A stretch of DNA of 64,000 bases from Portunus trituberculatus (taxonomy: Eukaryota > Arthropoda > Malacostraca > Decapoda > Portunidae): contig NC_059269.1 of assembly GCF_017591435.1 (NCBI RefSeq), positions 2,569,973 to 2,633,972 of the forward strand, read 5' to 3'. A program made the translations under genes and the position numbers. Shown piece by piece: positions 1 to 10,405 of the stretch (position 1 is its first letter; each line of letters opens with the position of its first letter). The notes under the pieces were generated by a model. The model was not told the DNA's origin. It saw nothing but the letters and a program-made list of their open reading frames with translations, and ran no database searches.

Positions 1-502
1 ACCAAAAAATAAAGCAGAGATGATGAGATCGGCCACAGACGGCGGAGACTCCGGCGACTTGGCAGCTTCTTCTTCTTGTGATTTTTTTTTAGCTTGGCAT
101 GTTGTCTTTCACCACGATATTAGATTTGTTTTCACTCGTCTATTGCCTACTATAATGGATATCATATCTTAGTATTCATATACGCTCATGCCACGAGGAT
201 AACCTGGACTCTGTGGCACTGAGTGATAGTGAATTACTTATGAAATACCACGGTATTTCATTAGTAATTCACTATCACTCAGTGCCACAGAGTCCAGGTT
301 ATCCTCATGGCATGAGCGTATATGAATACTAAGATATGATATCCATTATAGCAGGCAATAAAGGAGTGAAAACAAATTTAATATTGTGGTGAAAGACAAC
401 ACGCCAAGCTAAAAAGGTCACAAGAAAAAGAAGAAGCGGCCAAGTCGCCGGAGTCTCCGCCGTCTGTGGCCGATCTTATAATCTCTGCTTTATTTTTTTG
501 GT
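1..502. repeat. Large palindrome / foldback-type element
   Basis: Positions 1-250 and 251-502 are reverse complements of each other with essentially no spacer; the symmetry axis lies between 250 and 251. The arms differ at roughly a dozen substitutions and a few small indels, so they have diverged and are not a mirror copy. The outer tips read ACCAAAAAATAAAGCAGAGA on the left and its complement near 482-502. No transposase frame is present. Best explanation: a non-autonomous foldback or MITE-like DNA element. The left tip coincides with the window edge, so the element may extend further left. Confidence 0.8.
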
Positions 503-902
503 ATTTCATGTAAGATTTCACTTTATGCATTACAAAACAATCCTTTCTTGGGGGCAAGGCTTGTAAAAAGCTAATAGAAATATAGAAAAAAAATATATAT
601 CCCTGCTTAACGAAGGGGTTATGTTCATAAAAACACTTCATTAAGCAAAACTTTGTTAAGCGAACCGATTATAACAAGTTTAACCCCTGACTTGAACTTC
701 CATTGAGAGTAAGCAAAGCAAGAGTGCATCATAGTACAATGAAAGGTTTAATGAAAGTAAAAATTATGAAGTTAACCATTTAGGCAGTTTAATTTGTCAT
801 TATAATGTACACTAATGTATATATGTACGTAACTTTATAATGTTGATGATCTTAAATTTATGAAGGAAGGGAGAGTGAAACGGGAAAGACACTACCCGGC
901 AA
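503..902. other. Unassigned AT-rich stretch with a pogo/Tigger-like terminus fragment
   Basis: No gene is visible. At about 600-670 the sequence repeats GCTTAACGAA/CATTAAGC/GTTAAGCGAA motifs in the style of pogo/Tigger transposon termini. A related but not identical motif occurs at 6240-6345. The rest (670-902) shows no coding frame or repeat that I recognise. Confidence 0.35.
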
Positions 903-1004
903 CCTGTGGAATGTAAACAAAGGGCACATCATGGTACCGCACACAAAACTTATGTACCACATTTCCACAAGGCTTTCCATTTTATCCATTGTAGAGTCAC
1001 GAGT

Positions 1005-3056
1005 TCAGGCGGTTCTTTTAGCTTGTAAGGACTCAGTGGGCGCTTCTCTCACCGCAAATAAGACAAAGGGGACACCCTCGTCCCAATCCTTATCTCTCTC
1101 CATGCAGAAACTCTTGAGCATGGTCTTGAGAGTTTGATGATGTCTCTCCAGGGCTCCCTGAGACTGCGGATGATAAGCACTGGACACAATATGTTTGATC
1201 CCCCACGCAGTCATCGTATCTTTAAACAACTTTGAAGTAAAGTTGGTCCCCTGATCGGACTGCAGCTCTGCTGGCAATCCAAAGTGTGTAAAGAAGGTTA
1301 ACAAAGCCTTCAGCACCACCTTAGAGTGAGTGCTTCTCAGGGGAATTGCTTCAGGATACCGCGTGGTAACATCCATTATGGTCAACAAATACTTGTGACC
1401 AGCCCTGGTAGTAGGCAGAGGACCTACTATATCAATCAAAACCCTCGTGAAGGGAGGATCAACAGCAGGGATGGGGTGGAGTGGCGCCACAGGGGGTGTC
1501 TGATTAGGCTTGCCCACCACTTGACAAGTGTGGCAGCACTTAAGAATCGTGGCTACTTCTCCAGACATGCTGGGCCACCAAAAATTGCGACGCAGGCGAG
1601 CGACGGTCTTTCGGATGCCCAGGTGTCCAGCCAGGGGCCTCTCATGTGCCAACAGCACAAGTGCCTCACGCAGCTTCTGCGGCACAACTACTTGCAGTAA
1701 CTCACCACCATCACTCTCCTGCCATCTACGACACAACACCCCTTGATGCAAAACAAATTCCTCCCTACCCTCCAACTCCTCACTTCCCTCACCCACTCGA
1801 GCAAAGAAGGAGGCCAACGCCGGGTCCTCCTGTTGCCTACGAATGAGCTCTGCAGGCTCTAGCTGGGTAAGAGAAAGAGGGACAATAGGGTCATGGGGTT
1901 GAGGCAACGCTGCAACCCTATGTCCCACACGGCCTCGAGGACAGAGAGCTGGCCCAGGCTGCTCCGCTCCTGCCATGTGATCCGGTGAGTCCTCAGAAGG
2001 ATCATCACCACCAGCCAGGCAGTCACCAGGCAAGGGAACAGCTCGCTCCCTGCCTCCACGATGCTCTACAGGGGGAGAAACTTCCAACTCCCCCGCAGAA
2101 CTGGAAGTCTCCCCACCCTGGGCGCCAACTTCCAACAAACTGCCTGAATTATCATGCTGGGGCCTGTGCTGAACATCAGAGCCCTCAGCCTCCACACCAG
2201 GAAGCAACTCAGCACAAGTGCTCCCTCCGGAGTGCTCTGCAGAGTGAGGATAACCATCAAACAACTCAGCTACACCCAACACTTTGTCCTCACTCTCAGC
2301 AACAACTCCCAAAGCTGAATGCTGTGCATTAACAAGTGACTCTACGCCATCACCGTCAGCCTCTACACCAGAACTCAATGGTGAGCCCAACACTGGCTCC
2401 ACCACATCAGCACTGCTACTCCCATCTGGAGTTAATCCCACCTGGCTGCTAGCAACCTTCTGGGTAGTAACAGGCTCTCTCTCAGCCCGGCGGGCCTGAG
2501 AGCAGGTAATAACGTTCTCAGAGTCTTGCACCACTGGCCCAGACTCTTCAGCAACCTCATCCTCATCAGAGGTTGGGCTCCATACACGACCACCAGCCAA
2601 ATCATTCCCAAGCAGGAAGTCCACTCCTGCGACTGGCAGTTCGTCTGCCACTGCTACCTGCACCGTAGCAGTGACAAGAGGACATGACAGCGTCACCTCA
2701 GCTGTCACGAACTCCTCCACAGTGTTAAGTCCACGACACAACACTGCCTTACTAGATGTCACCTTCTTCTCAGTGACATTTTGGCACACTGACTGCTGTG
2801 CTCCCGTATCACGCAGTACAGTGATGGGATACTTGGTGCCATCAATCTCAACAGTGCCTCCACACAGGAAAGGACGGCACCAGTCGAGCTCACTATCCTT
2901 AACAACAGTGGGCGTGGCAACAGGGGGAGGGACAGGCGGGCCAACCTGCTCTCCCTCTTCCAAACACAACTCAGGCACACGCCGTGCCTTCTCACTTCTA
3001 AAGCCTGAAGGAGCAGTCAACTCATCACCACGAACTTTATCTGGCCACACCAACAA
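1005..3056 (-). pseudogene. Gypsy pol fragment: protease plus integrase, 3' truncated
   Basis: An open frame of 683 residues. Residues about 55-155 are an aspartic-protease-like region with VLRDTGAQQS in the place of the usual DTG motif and a closing LLGNDLAGG. A long acidic, Ser/Gly-rich linker follows (about 155-420). Then comes the integrase: an HHCC-type zinc module (H-x-GHLG ... CCHTCQ) and a DDE core visible as VLIDIVGPLP (first Asp), ELQSDQGTNF (second Asp) and HPQSQGALERHH (Glu). The frame ends after FAVREAPTESL, where intact relatives continue into the C-terminal module, so integrase is cut short. RT and RNase H are missing. Protease-to-integrase order within a single uninterrupted frame is the notable feature. 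The element cannot be autonomous as it stands. Confidence 0.85.
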
Positions 3057-3107
3057 GGCAACTGGTTTCTGCGAGGACTTTGGAGTTTCAGCTGTTACTA
3101 ATTTTGG

Positions 3108-3149
3108 GCAATTGAACTTAAAATGCCCTTTCCCTCGGCAGTGATAGCA
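3108..3149 (-). other. CCHC zinc knuckle of the Gypsy nucleocapsid
   Basis: The minus-strand translation gives CYHCRGKGHFKFNC, an exact C-x2-C-x4-H-x4-C retroviral-type zinc knuckle. It lies between the gag frame ending at 3370 and the protease frame starting near 3056, where a nucleocapsid is expected. It is not in frame with the long gag frame, so at least one frameshift (natural or degenerative) separates them. Confidence 0.85.
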
Positions 3150-3369
3150 CGCAGGCTGGTAATCATACTTGGGCGTTCTAGGAGCCGCCTTCCCCGCCGT
3201 CCCGTCCTTCGCAGAAAAAGGAGGGGTGGGGGCCTGGGGCTTTCAAAAACCCATCTTACTGCTGAATCCAGTATATCGCCTAAAGTGGCCTGGAGAGCCC
3301 GAGGAAGAACTGCCACCACTCCCTGGGCCTCCCTTAGGACCACCTTCCTTACGACTCCCAACTCCCAGG

Positions 3370-4497
3370 CTACTGCACAGGACGGTGGGCCAACACATAA
3401 TCATCAGCCCATGTAGCAGCCTCCTTCAAAGTCCTAGACCTCTTCTCCCTCAATAGAGGTACCAGCTTCTTATCAGCAATGTCGATGAACTGCTCCATAA
3501 CTACTAACTCCTTCAAAGCCTCGAGAGAGTCAACACCCTCGCTAGCAACCCATCTCTCAAACACTTGCTCCAGTGAACGAGCACACTCGAGGTAGGAGTC
3601 ACTTGCTGGCTTCCTCTTTCCTCTGAATTGCAAGCGATAGGCTTCTGGTCGCAGCTCATATGCCCGCAAAATGTCAGCCTTAAACTCCTCATAATCATCC
3701 AGATTATCAGCTGACATTTTATCATAAACTTCCAAGGCTTTTCCCTTGAGTTTATTCGCGACCAAGTCTACCCATCTCTCTCGAGACCAAGCAAACTCCT
3801 TGGCTTTTCTCTCGAAGCGAACAAACCATTCAGCCACCTTAGCCTCATCAAATTCGGGGACTAGCTGGAGACTTTGAACTAACGTACGCTCAACACTCTG
3901 TTCTCCTCCTCCTCCTACACTACCAACAACTCCAGGCGTACTTATTGCATGGCGAGTTCTCTCCCACTCCAACTCTCTATCTTTATCTGCCCTTTCTCTC
4001 TCAATCTCCAATCTCATCATCTCCATCTCTCTAGTCTCCTTCTCTGCTGCTAGTCTCTGAAGTTCTCGTCTTTCTTCCGCCTCTCTAGCCTCTTGCTCTG
4101 CTGCTAGTCTGTTTGACTCTCGTCTCTCTTCCGCAGTTAATCTCTTCAACTCTCGCCTCTCTTCTGCTTCTATCTCCATTTTCCTCATTTCCAGCTTCAA
4201 TCGCAGTTCCTCCAGTCTGGCAGCTGACTGGACACTATCAGCAATACTGCTTGCTGGACTAGATCGTCGGGAGCCTTCCCTGCTTCCGATACTTCTGCCA
4301 GGGCTAATATGTCCCACGTCACCTTCTCTGGGACCGCCACGTGCGTTATCATGACACGTAGTAAATGCGTCCTCCCTGACCTCACGCGCGGCCACTGACT
4401 CATCATACCCACGTGGTGAGTCTCGCCAGCTCACACTCGCATCCTCACCCTCCACTGGTGGGGTGAAAAGACCAGTAATTCTTTCCATGGTGCTCAC
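3370..4497 (-). CDS. Gag (capsid) protein of the Gmr1-like Gypsy element
   Basis: A 375-residue open frame. Residues 1-75 are low complexity. Residues about 85-185 are a highly charged Glu/Arg coiled coil with repeated EERRE heptad-like blocks. From about residue 210 to the end lies a capsid-like alpha-helical region (LVPEFDEAKVAEWFVRFER, then KLKGKALEVYDKM), with a SCAN-like C-terminal dimerisation part (YLECARSLEQVFERW, then LVVMEQFI). Gag proteins with this capsid/SCAN-like layout are known from Gypsy elements. The start MSTMERITG was chosen because it is the first Met after the leader and about 87 nt from the primer-site-like sequence. The frame is undamaged, unlike the rest of the element, so the copy may be fairly young. 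Confidence 0.8.
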   Translation of the reverse strand: MSTMERITGLFTPPVEGEDASVSWRDSPRGYDESVAAREVREDAFTTCHDNARGGPREGDVGHISPGRSIGSREGSRRSSPASSIADSVQSAARLEELRLKLEMRKMEIEAEERRELKRLTAEERRESNRLAAEQEAREAEERRELQRLAAEKETREMEMMRLEIERERADKDRELEWERTRHAISTPGVVGSVGGGGEQSVERTLVQSLQLVPEFDEAKVAEWFVRFERKAKEFAWSRERWVDLVANKLKGKALEVYDKMSADNLDDYEEFKADILRAYELRPEAYRLQFRGKRKPASDSYLECARSLEQVFERWVASEGVDSLEALKELVVMEQFIDIADKKLVPLLREKRSRTLKEAATWADDYVLAHRPVQ

Positions 4498-4583
4498 AAG
4501 GACTCGTTTTCACAAACAACAAAATAATATAAGTAATAATACCCCACACAATACACTACACACTATAAAGGCATTTGGTTTAT

Positions 4584-4600
4584 CCTGGCGAGGTCGCCAC
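4584..4600 (-). other. Candidate primer-binding site
   Basis: On the minus strand GTGGCGACCTCGCCAGG directly follows a CATAACA end, as expected for a TGG-starting tRNA primer site next to the LTR. The tRNA was not identified. It lies about 90 nt upstream of the gag start. Confidence 0.5.
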
Positions 4601-4882
4601 TGTTATGGTTTTACGTATGCCACACGGCTGCGGTTAACTGCTACAGCTCACTAGAGTGTTATTCTGGCAAAATCGCCAACTTCGTTACGGTCAGTACCGT
4701 GAGGAATATAAAAACTCCAGAGTCCCCACTACTATAACTCACAGCCACCGTAGCCCTCAGGTTCTTTCAAGGTTGCCAACAGTGTATAATTTCCCCCACT
4801 GTAAGGGAATCTCCTCAGCAACTCCTTCTCCTCCTGTACCCAATCAAGTAGAATTTATAAATGGTAGAAGTTATGTGTAACA
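4601..4882 (-). repeat. Candidate LTR (or LTR 3' part) of the Gmr1-like element
   Basis: The segment begins TGTTATGG and ends GTGTAACA on the plus strand, giving TGTTA...TAACA termini, and it sits immediately next to the candidate primer site. There is no second LTR for comparison because the element is truncated. The true LTR may instead extend to about 6128 (ending GCTACACA) and include the tandem repeats described below. Confidence 0.4.
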
Positions 4883-5224
4883 GGGCGAGGCCTTAATACC
4901 CCCTAGAGAAACCGCCCACAAGGACAATTCCATCCACTTCTCTATGAAGTATTAATGCCTCTCTGTACGCCTTGCACCCAGGCTGTGAGGGTTCACAGAC
5001 TGGGACAAAACGTGCAGTATATATTACTATACTATCCTACTACAACAAGTGGTTACTAATACCTGTTAGACTGACATCCCTGGCCTACTACTACTGCAAT
5101 ATATGATGTGTACAGCACATCCGGTGATGTACACACAAGCCCAGACACCACCTACGCGTGACACCCACTATACACTGAGTCCAAATACTCGTCGCAGACA
5201 TGTCTGGCGGACGACAACTACGCA

Positions 5225-6020
5225 CCACTGGCCGACATGAAGCCTCTCAGCATTCAATAGTGTGCGTGGCTACTACCACTACAATACAGTATACTACTGA
5301 AACTATACAAAAGATGGTGGGGGCACACAGCCGCCTACCAAACCCCACTGGTGACCACGGCCACCAACAAAACAAACAGGACGAGACAATGCTGCGTCTC
5401 TCCCACGTGTTGCCGCCACAATACAGGATGGACGTAAAACAGAAGTGCAGCCAAACCAACTACACCTCTCCCAGAGCAACAAGCCTGTCGCTCCAACAGT
5501 CACGGTCTACCCAGTAGCAAGCCAGCTACTCAACAGGAGGGCACATCTCCCAGACCAATGACTAGCGAGTACATGTAAAGCACAGTCCAGCCACACGTGT
5601 CTCTTCCTGTGCCGAGAATGTACGTGTTAACTCCGCTGAAGACTGGCCGGTACTATAAACAGTATACTATTGATACTACACAACAGATGATGGGGGCACA
5701 CAGCCGCCCACCAAACACACTGGTGACCACAGCCACCAACAGCAACAACGGGACGAAACAATAACGCGTCCCTCCGCGTCACCACACCTGAGTGGACGAA
5801 CGCAAACAGGAAATGTAGACCCCAACCGGCCACACTCCTTAGGACAACAAGCCCGTTGTCCTACATAGCCACGGTCTACCGAGTAGCAAGCCAGCTACTC
5901 AACAGGAGGGCACAAATTCCAGACCAATGACTAGCGAGTCACAAGAGAAGCCCAGCAACACGAATCTCCCTAACACTGTGCCAGACCGACGAGAGTGCGT
6001 GTCTATCTCCGCTGAAGGCT
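5225..6020. repeat. Two-copy tandem repeat of about 0.4 kb
   Basis: The block around 5280-5640 recurs in degraded form at 5650-6020. Both copies share GGGGGCACACAGCCGCC, ACGGTCTACC, GTAGCAAGCCAGCTACTCAA and GACCAATGACTAGCGAGT in the same order. The repeat lies upstream of gag in minus-strand terms, so it may be a duplicated regulatory part of a long LTR or leader. No conserved coding frame is visible. The 4883-5224 stretch between this repeat and the candidate LTR shows nothing recognisable. Confidence 0.75.
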
Positions 6021-6239
6021 ACCTTGAGACTGAGGCTCGCAGACACAACAAAATGGTGGAAACAAAGAGAGGGGGTTTGGCCGCACAGCGGAACAGCGAC
6101 AGCCTGCGCTTGGGCCAGAGGCTACACATATAATGAAATAATAAATTAAAGGGGATTAAGATGGTGCCCATCACAATATATATAATTTTTTTTTTAACCC
6201 ATGTGGTATGCTGGGGACCAGCCCAGAACACATCTCCCC

Positions 6240-6345
6240 TATTTCCATTATTTCCTATGGGAAAATTACGTCCGCTTAATAAATTTCCGCTCTACGAACA
6301 GCTTTGACACCCCTTATCGTGTTCATTAAGCGGAGTATTACTGTA
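6240..6345 (-). repeat. pogo/Tigger-like transposon terminus
   Basis: On the minus strand the segment starts (TA)CAGTAATACTCCGCTTAATG and continues with further CGCTTAAT-like motifs. CAGT-type ends with a TA duplication are typical of pogo/Tigger elements. A related end, CGCCCAACACGA ... TCGTGTTGGGCG, lies at about 6479-6537. No transposase is visible nearby. Confidence 0.45.
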
Positions 6346-6853
6346 TTAGTACTGTAGTTAAATAAAATGTGTGTTTGGTACTTCATTTATTGTTTTTTTT
6401 CAGTCTTTTTGGTAAAAAAGTGTTTTTTGGGGAGGATCTGAGAACTTAACCCCTATTTTTCTTTAGGGCTTATTATTCGCCCAACACGAATCTTGCCGTG
6501 CACGACGACCTCAGGAACCTAACTGTCGTGTTGGGCGAGGTATGACAGTATTTACCTAGTTGTATTGTACAGGGTTTGAGCGGGGCTCCTAGTGTCCTGT
6601 CTACATGTCTCCATTGACCCAATTATTCCTTAAGTTATGCAAAATGTGCTGTGACAACTTTATCACTCAATGCATTCAACTTTTCCACCATTGTATGTGG
6701 GAAACTGTATATTCCAATATCCTTCACACATTGCCTCATTCTAACCTTCTTTACATGTCCTCTTGTCCTTCTATCTTCTTCTGTCACCAGCACCAGGTCT
6801 TCCTTGTCTATCTTTTCAACACCATTGACTAACTTTTACATTATTAAATATCC

Positions 6854-7346
6854 TCATTCTTTTCTATCTTGTAAGGTTCGCAGTTTCATTTCCTTCAGTC
6901 TTTCTTCATATGTTAGGTACTTCAGTTCTGGCACCATCTTTGTACGAATTTTCTGAATCCATTCTAATCTTCTTATATCTTTTTTAGAGCTCAGAGACCA
7001 CACCACAGCGGCATACTCTGGCTTTGGATGTATCATGCTTGTCATAATTTTTTCATTATATCTTTGTCCATGAACTGAAATGCCACTTTCATTAGTCAAC
7101 ATTTTATATGCTAATCCAAATATCTTACTTATGTGTTTTTTGGGGGTTCAGATTTTTCTAAATAATCACTCCCGGATCTTTTTCCTCTTTAGTCATCATA
7201 ATTTGTTCCTCTTTCATCAGATATTTCGATGCTGGTCTTCTCTTACTCTTTCTCAGTTCCATTATGTAACATTTCTTTGCATCAAACTCCAATTTCCAAT
7301 TTTTACTCCACTCATAGATTTTGTTTATGTTTTCCTGTAACAGCAA
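6854..7346 (-). pseudogene. RT C-terminal fragment of LINE family C
   Basis: Two minus-strand frames (7158-7346 and 6854-7102) carry the end of a non-LTR reverse transcriptase. The first has NKIYEWSKNWKLEFDAKKC, the thumb-proximal segment. The second has IHPKPEYAAVVW followed by KKDIRRLEWIQK and LTYEERLKEMKLRTL, the conserved C-terminal domain of this LINE group. The catalytic FADD block is not present in this copy. Frameshifts separate the pieces. Confidence 0.75.
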
Positions 7347-7365
7347 ACAGTCCTCCTGGGTTTTG

Positions 7366-7870
7366 AATTTTTTTTTTTTTTTTTTTTATGTAGGGGAGAG
7401 GGCCAATTAAGGGCAAAAAAATAGATAAAAAAAAGGCCCACTTGAGTGCTGGCTCTCTAAAAAGTGGGAAAGCGTCAGCCAAAATTGGGGAGCAAATGCC
7501 TCGATACCTCCCTCTTAAAAGAAAACAAGTCATAGGAAGTTGGAAATACAGATGCAGGGAGGGAGTTCCAGAGTTTACCAGTGAAAGGGATGAATGATTG
7601 AGAATACTGATTAACTCTTGCATTAGAGAGTTAGACAGAATAGGGATGAGAGGAAGAAGAAAGCCATGTGCAGCGAGGCTGCAGGAGGAGGGGAGGCATG
7701 CAGTTAGCAAGATCAGTAGAGCAGCTAGCATGAAAATAGCGATAAAAGATAGAAAGAGAAAGAGGCTGAAGACAGTTAGTCAGAAGAGAGGAGTTGATGA
7801 GACGAAAAGCTTTAGATTCCACCCTATCTAGTAAAACTGTGTGACTAGAACCCCCCCAAACACGTGAAGA
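7366..7870 (-). mobile_element. LINE family D 3' fragment inserted in family C
   Basis: It starts with an oligo-T run (about 7369-7387), the reverse complement of a poly-A tail, and continues through the family D 3' UTR (GGGCAAAAAAATAG). The C-terminal coding part matches the copies at 10.4, 11.9, 48.7 and 63.5 kb (LANCMPPLLLQPRCT). It ends near GAGTACTCCATA, where family C sequence resumes. The insertion coincides with loss of about 0.7 kb of the family C RT core. Confidence 0.75.
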
Positions 7871-8007
7871 GTACTCCATATCCAGTAATCTTCCAATATT
7901 CTCTTTGTGCACTGCAATCCCCCTGTAATCCTTGGCAATCCAATGACATATTAGATTCTGTGAAATCATCATCTTCAGTGAATACCGCTTTGAAGCTCTC
8001 ATTCATT

Positions 8008-8268
8008 ATTTCACATGCTCGACTCACAATCAAGAGGGCCGGGTTCGAATCCCGGCACAGCGAGGCAAATGGACAAGCCTCTTAATGTAAAATAGTAAAT
8101 AGGTAAATAGGTACGGGATGTAACTCGAGGGGTTGTGGCCTCGCTTTCCCGGTGTGTGGAGTGTGTTGTGGTCTCAGTCCTACCTGAAGATCGGTCTATG
8201 AGCTCTGAGCTCGCTCCGTAATGGGGAAGACTGGCTGGGTGACCAGCAGGCGACCAAGGTGAATTACA
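8008..8268 (+). mobile_element. tRNA-derived SINE (family 1), 5' truncated
   Basis: GGTTCGAATCC at 8042-8052 is a perfect pol III B box within a tRNA-like T arm. The A box half is missing. The body (GTACGGGATGTAA, then GAAGATCGG, then GAGCTCTGAGCTCG) matches the minus-strand copy at 46975-47222. It is inserted in LINE family C: flanks read TTTCACAT on the left and ATTACAT on the right, a plausible imperfect target duplication. Confidence 0.75.
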
Positions 8269-8756
8269 TTTCTTTCTCTGTTTAGTATGTCTTTCCTTCT
8301 TTATTTTCTTTTTTTTTTTTCAATTGTTTCCTTATTCTTTGTTTTGCCATTTATACACTTGTAGAAAAGTTTGGGTTCATCCTTGCTTTTATCCACTACA
8401 TCTTTCTCAAACTTACTTTCTTCCTCTCTCCTTACTCTAATATATTCATTTCTAGTATCTTTGTGCTGCCGACTATTATAGTCATTTCCCTGCTTTAAAA
8501 GTTTCTTCCACGCTTTATCCTTTGCCTTTTTTGCTTGTAAGCCTATACCATTGTACCATACATGTATTTTTTTCTTAACTCTATAAACAAGAACAAACTT
8601 TTTTACTCCATAGTATTTTTGTAAGAATATATCATATTTCTCTTATACAGTCTTCCTGCACATAATATTACTCCACTCAATGTCCGCAAAATAACTCCTT
8701 AAATTTTCAAAATCCACTCTTGCATAATTTAATCTCTCTCCTTTATAGTCCTCTCT

Positions 8757-9437
8757 CTAACTTATCTCATCTTCCTCCTGCATTTGTATCTCTACTGTCA
8801 CATGATCACTTTTCCCCATTGGACTAAGGTATTGTATGATTGGAGGGGACTCTGGTTTCTTTTTGAAGACTAAGTCAAGCAACGATGGTTCTTCTTTCCC
8901 CGTGTACCTTGTGGACTCCTCCACCCACTGGTCCATTGTATTAACCATAGTTAGCTGTAACACTTTCTCACTCCACTGCCCAGCATTTTCCATTACTTCC
9001 ATCTCTCTCCAGTTTATTTTTTTACAGTTAAAGTCTCCAACTAAGAGTATTCTTCTATCTCTTCTTATCATGTTATCTAGGCACTTTATTGCCTCTCTTT
9101 GCATATCTTTATGCTCTTCTGATCCCCATGTATTAGTCTTTGGTGGAACATAAGTGACTATAATTTTTCTTTTCTTCAAATCTTCTGTTCTGATTGTTAC
9201 TCCCAATACTTCCACTTTATCCTCTCCATATTGCACATCCTCCACACATATGTTATCACAATCCATTATTAGCACTCCTCCTCCCCCTTTATCCTTCCTG
9301 TCCCTCCTCCAGGTATCATATCCTTCCTCTTTAAAGTTGACATGTATCTCTTTTTTTTGTTTTGTTTCAATGATACACATTACATCTGGCTTTTTCTCTT
9401 TCAAATAATCCCTTACTTCCGATATACTTGATAACAA
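8757..9437 (-). pseudogene. APE-type endonuclease domain of LINE family C
   Basis: A 226-residue open frame covering an apurinic-endonuclease-like domain. The expected motifs appear in order: PDVMCIIETK (catalytic Glu), YVPPKTNTW, LLVGDFNCKKINW (Asp/Asn), SLLDLVF, and MGKSDHVTVEI (Asp-His). The frame closes soon after the SDH motif, whereas in an intact element it would run on into reverse transcriptase. The catalytic residues look intact, so this domain is the best preserved part of copy 1. The N-terminal region before the first Met is also LINE-derived. Confidence 0.8.
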
Positions 9438-9559
9438 ACCATCTACATTAGTATAAGTCCACCTTAATTCATTACTTCCTCCACGACCTCCTCTTTTTTC
9501 TTAGATACCACTTCTTTAGTCTCATATCCAGAATCCTCCAGTAAAAATTCTTCTTCTCA

Positions 9560-10212
9560 ATGCCTCAAAAACTCAATTCCTCCATCTATTAACTTGACAC
9601 AACCTTCCAGACAACTATCCCCTCTTCTTCAATGACACTCCGCTGTCCTCCTCTTCTATAATGAATATCCTCGGCTTGTCCTTTACTCATAATCTAAAGT
9701 GGAAACTTCACATCTCATCTCTTGCTAAAATAATTTCTACGAAGTTAGGTGTTCTGTAGCATCTACACCAGGTTTTCTTGCCCCTCTAACTGCTAACTCT
9801 GTACAAGAGCATTATCCATCCTTGTATGGAGTACTTTCTACATGTTTGTGGGGGGAGAGGTTTCCACTCACAGTTTTGTTAGATAGTGTTGAATCAAAAG
9901 CTTTTTGTCTCATCAACTCCATTCCTCTGACTGAACATCTTCACCCTCTTTTTCACCACCAAAATGTTGCATCTCTTGCTATCTTCTACTGCTATTTTCA
10001 TGGTAACTGATCTTGTTAACTACATGCCTCCCCTCCTCCTGCAGCCTCTCTGCACAAGGCTTTCTTCTTCCTCTCACCCCTATTCCATCTGACTTTCTAA
10101 GGCAAGAGTTAATCAGTACTCTTAATCATTCATACCTTTCTCTGGTAAACTCTGGAACTCCCTGCCTGCTTCTGTATTTCCATCTTCCTACGACATGACT
10201 TCTTTTAAGAGT
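9560..10212 (+). mobile_element. LINE family D fragment, plus strand
   Basis: Plus-strand translation gives the family D RT C-terminus in pieces: the THNLKWKLHI-like segment, then TVLLDSVESKAFCLINS, SLAIFYCYFHGN, then LANYMPPLLLQPLCT in another frame. Both ends are truncated. It abuts a CR1 (family E) fragment at about 10213. Confidence 0.7.
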
Positions 10213-10405
10213 GAGGTCTCAAGACCTTATATAATTCCTATGTTAGGCCCCATTTAGAGTATTGCATACAGGTCTGGTCACCCCACTATAGGCAGGATAT
10301 CAACATGTTAGAAGCAGTTCAGAGAAGAGCAACTAGGATGATACCAGCATTAAAGCGCCTAGAGTATAGAGATAGATTAAAGGAATTAAACATGTTTTCA
10401 TTTGA
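10213..10405 (+). mobile_element. CR1-like LINE family E, 5' part of an interrupted copy
   Basis: Plus-strand translation reads YVRPHLEYCIQVWSPHYRQD, then AVQRRATRMIPALKRLEYR and LNMFSFE, the RT C-terminal domain also found in the minus-strand CR1 at 17.5 kb. It stops abruptly at 10405 where an oligo-T run of a family D LINE begins. The same protein resumes at about 14276. Confidence 0.85.

Larger units (their letters stand above)
903..6128 (-). mobile_element. Broken Ty3/Gypsy LTR retrotransposon with Gmr1-like domain order
   Basis: Read on the minus strand: a candidate LTR/leader (about 6128-4601), a primer-binding-like site (4600-4584), gag (4497-3370), a CCHC knuckle (3149-3108), then protease and integrase in one frame (3056-1005). 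Integrase breaks off at about 1005 and unrelated DNA follows. No reverse transcriptase or RNase H lies between protease and integrase. In Gmr1-like Gypsy elements integrase precedes reverse transcriptase, so loss of the 3' half of such an element explains this copy without an internal deletion. The second LTR is absent. Confidence 0.75.
6552..9560 (-). mobile_element. LINE family C, copy 1 (degraded, internally deleted)
   Basis: The minus-strand order is endonuclease (about 9440-8757), linker, then RT C-terminus and 3' UTR down to TTTACCTAGTTG at about 6552. The RT core present in the family C copy at 30.7-33.9 kb (about 31560-32265 there) is missing here. It is replaced by a family D fragment at 7366-7870. 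A SINE interrupts the linker at 8008-8268. The 3' end here is not joined to a (GT)n tract, unlike the copies in the 27-47 kb array. Confidence 0.8.

Noticed and set aside
1326..2499. Plus-strand ORFs opposite the Gypsy pol
   Set aside because: They are antisense shadows of the long minus-strand frame, which contains the protease and integrase motifs.
7866..8085. A plus-strand ORF spanning LINE and SINE sequence
   Set aside because: It is a chance frame through the LINE C linker and SINE; the minus-strand reading has the recognisable protein.
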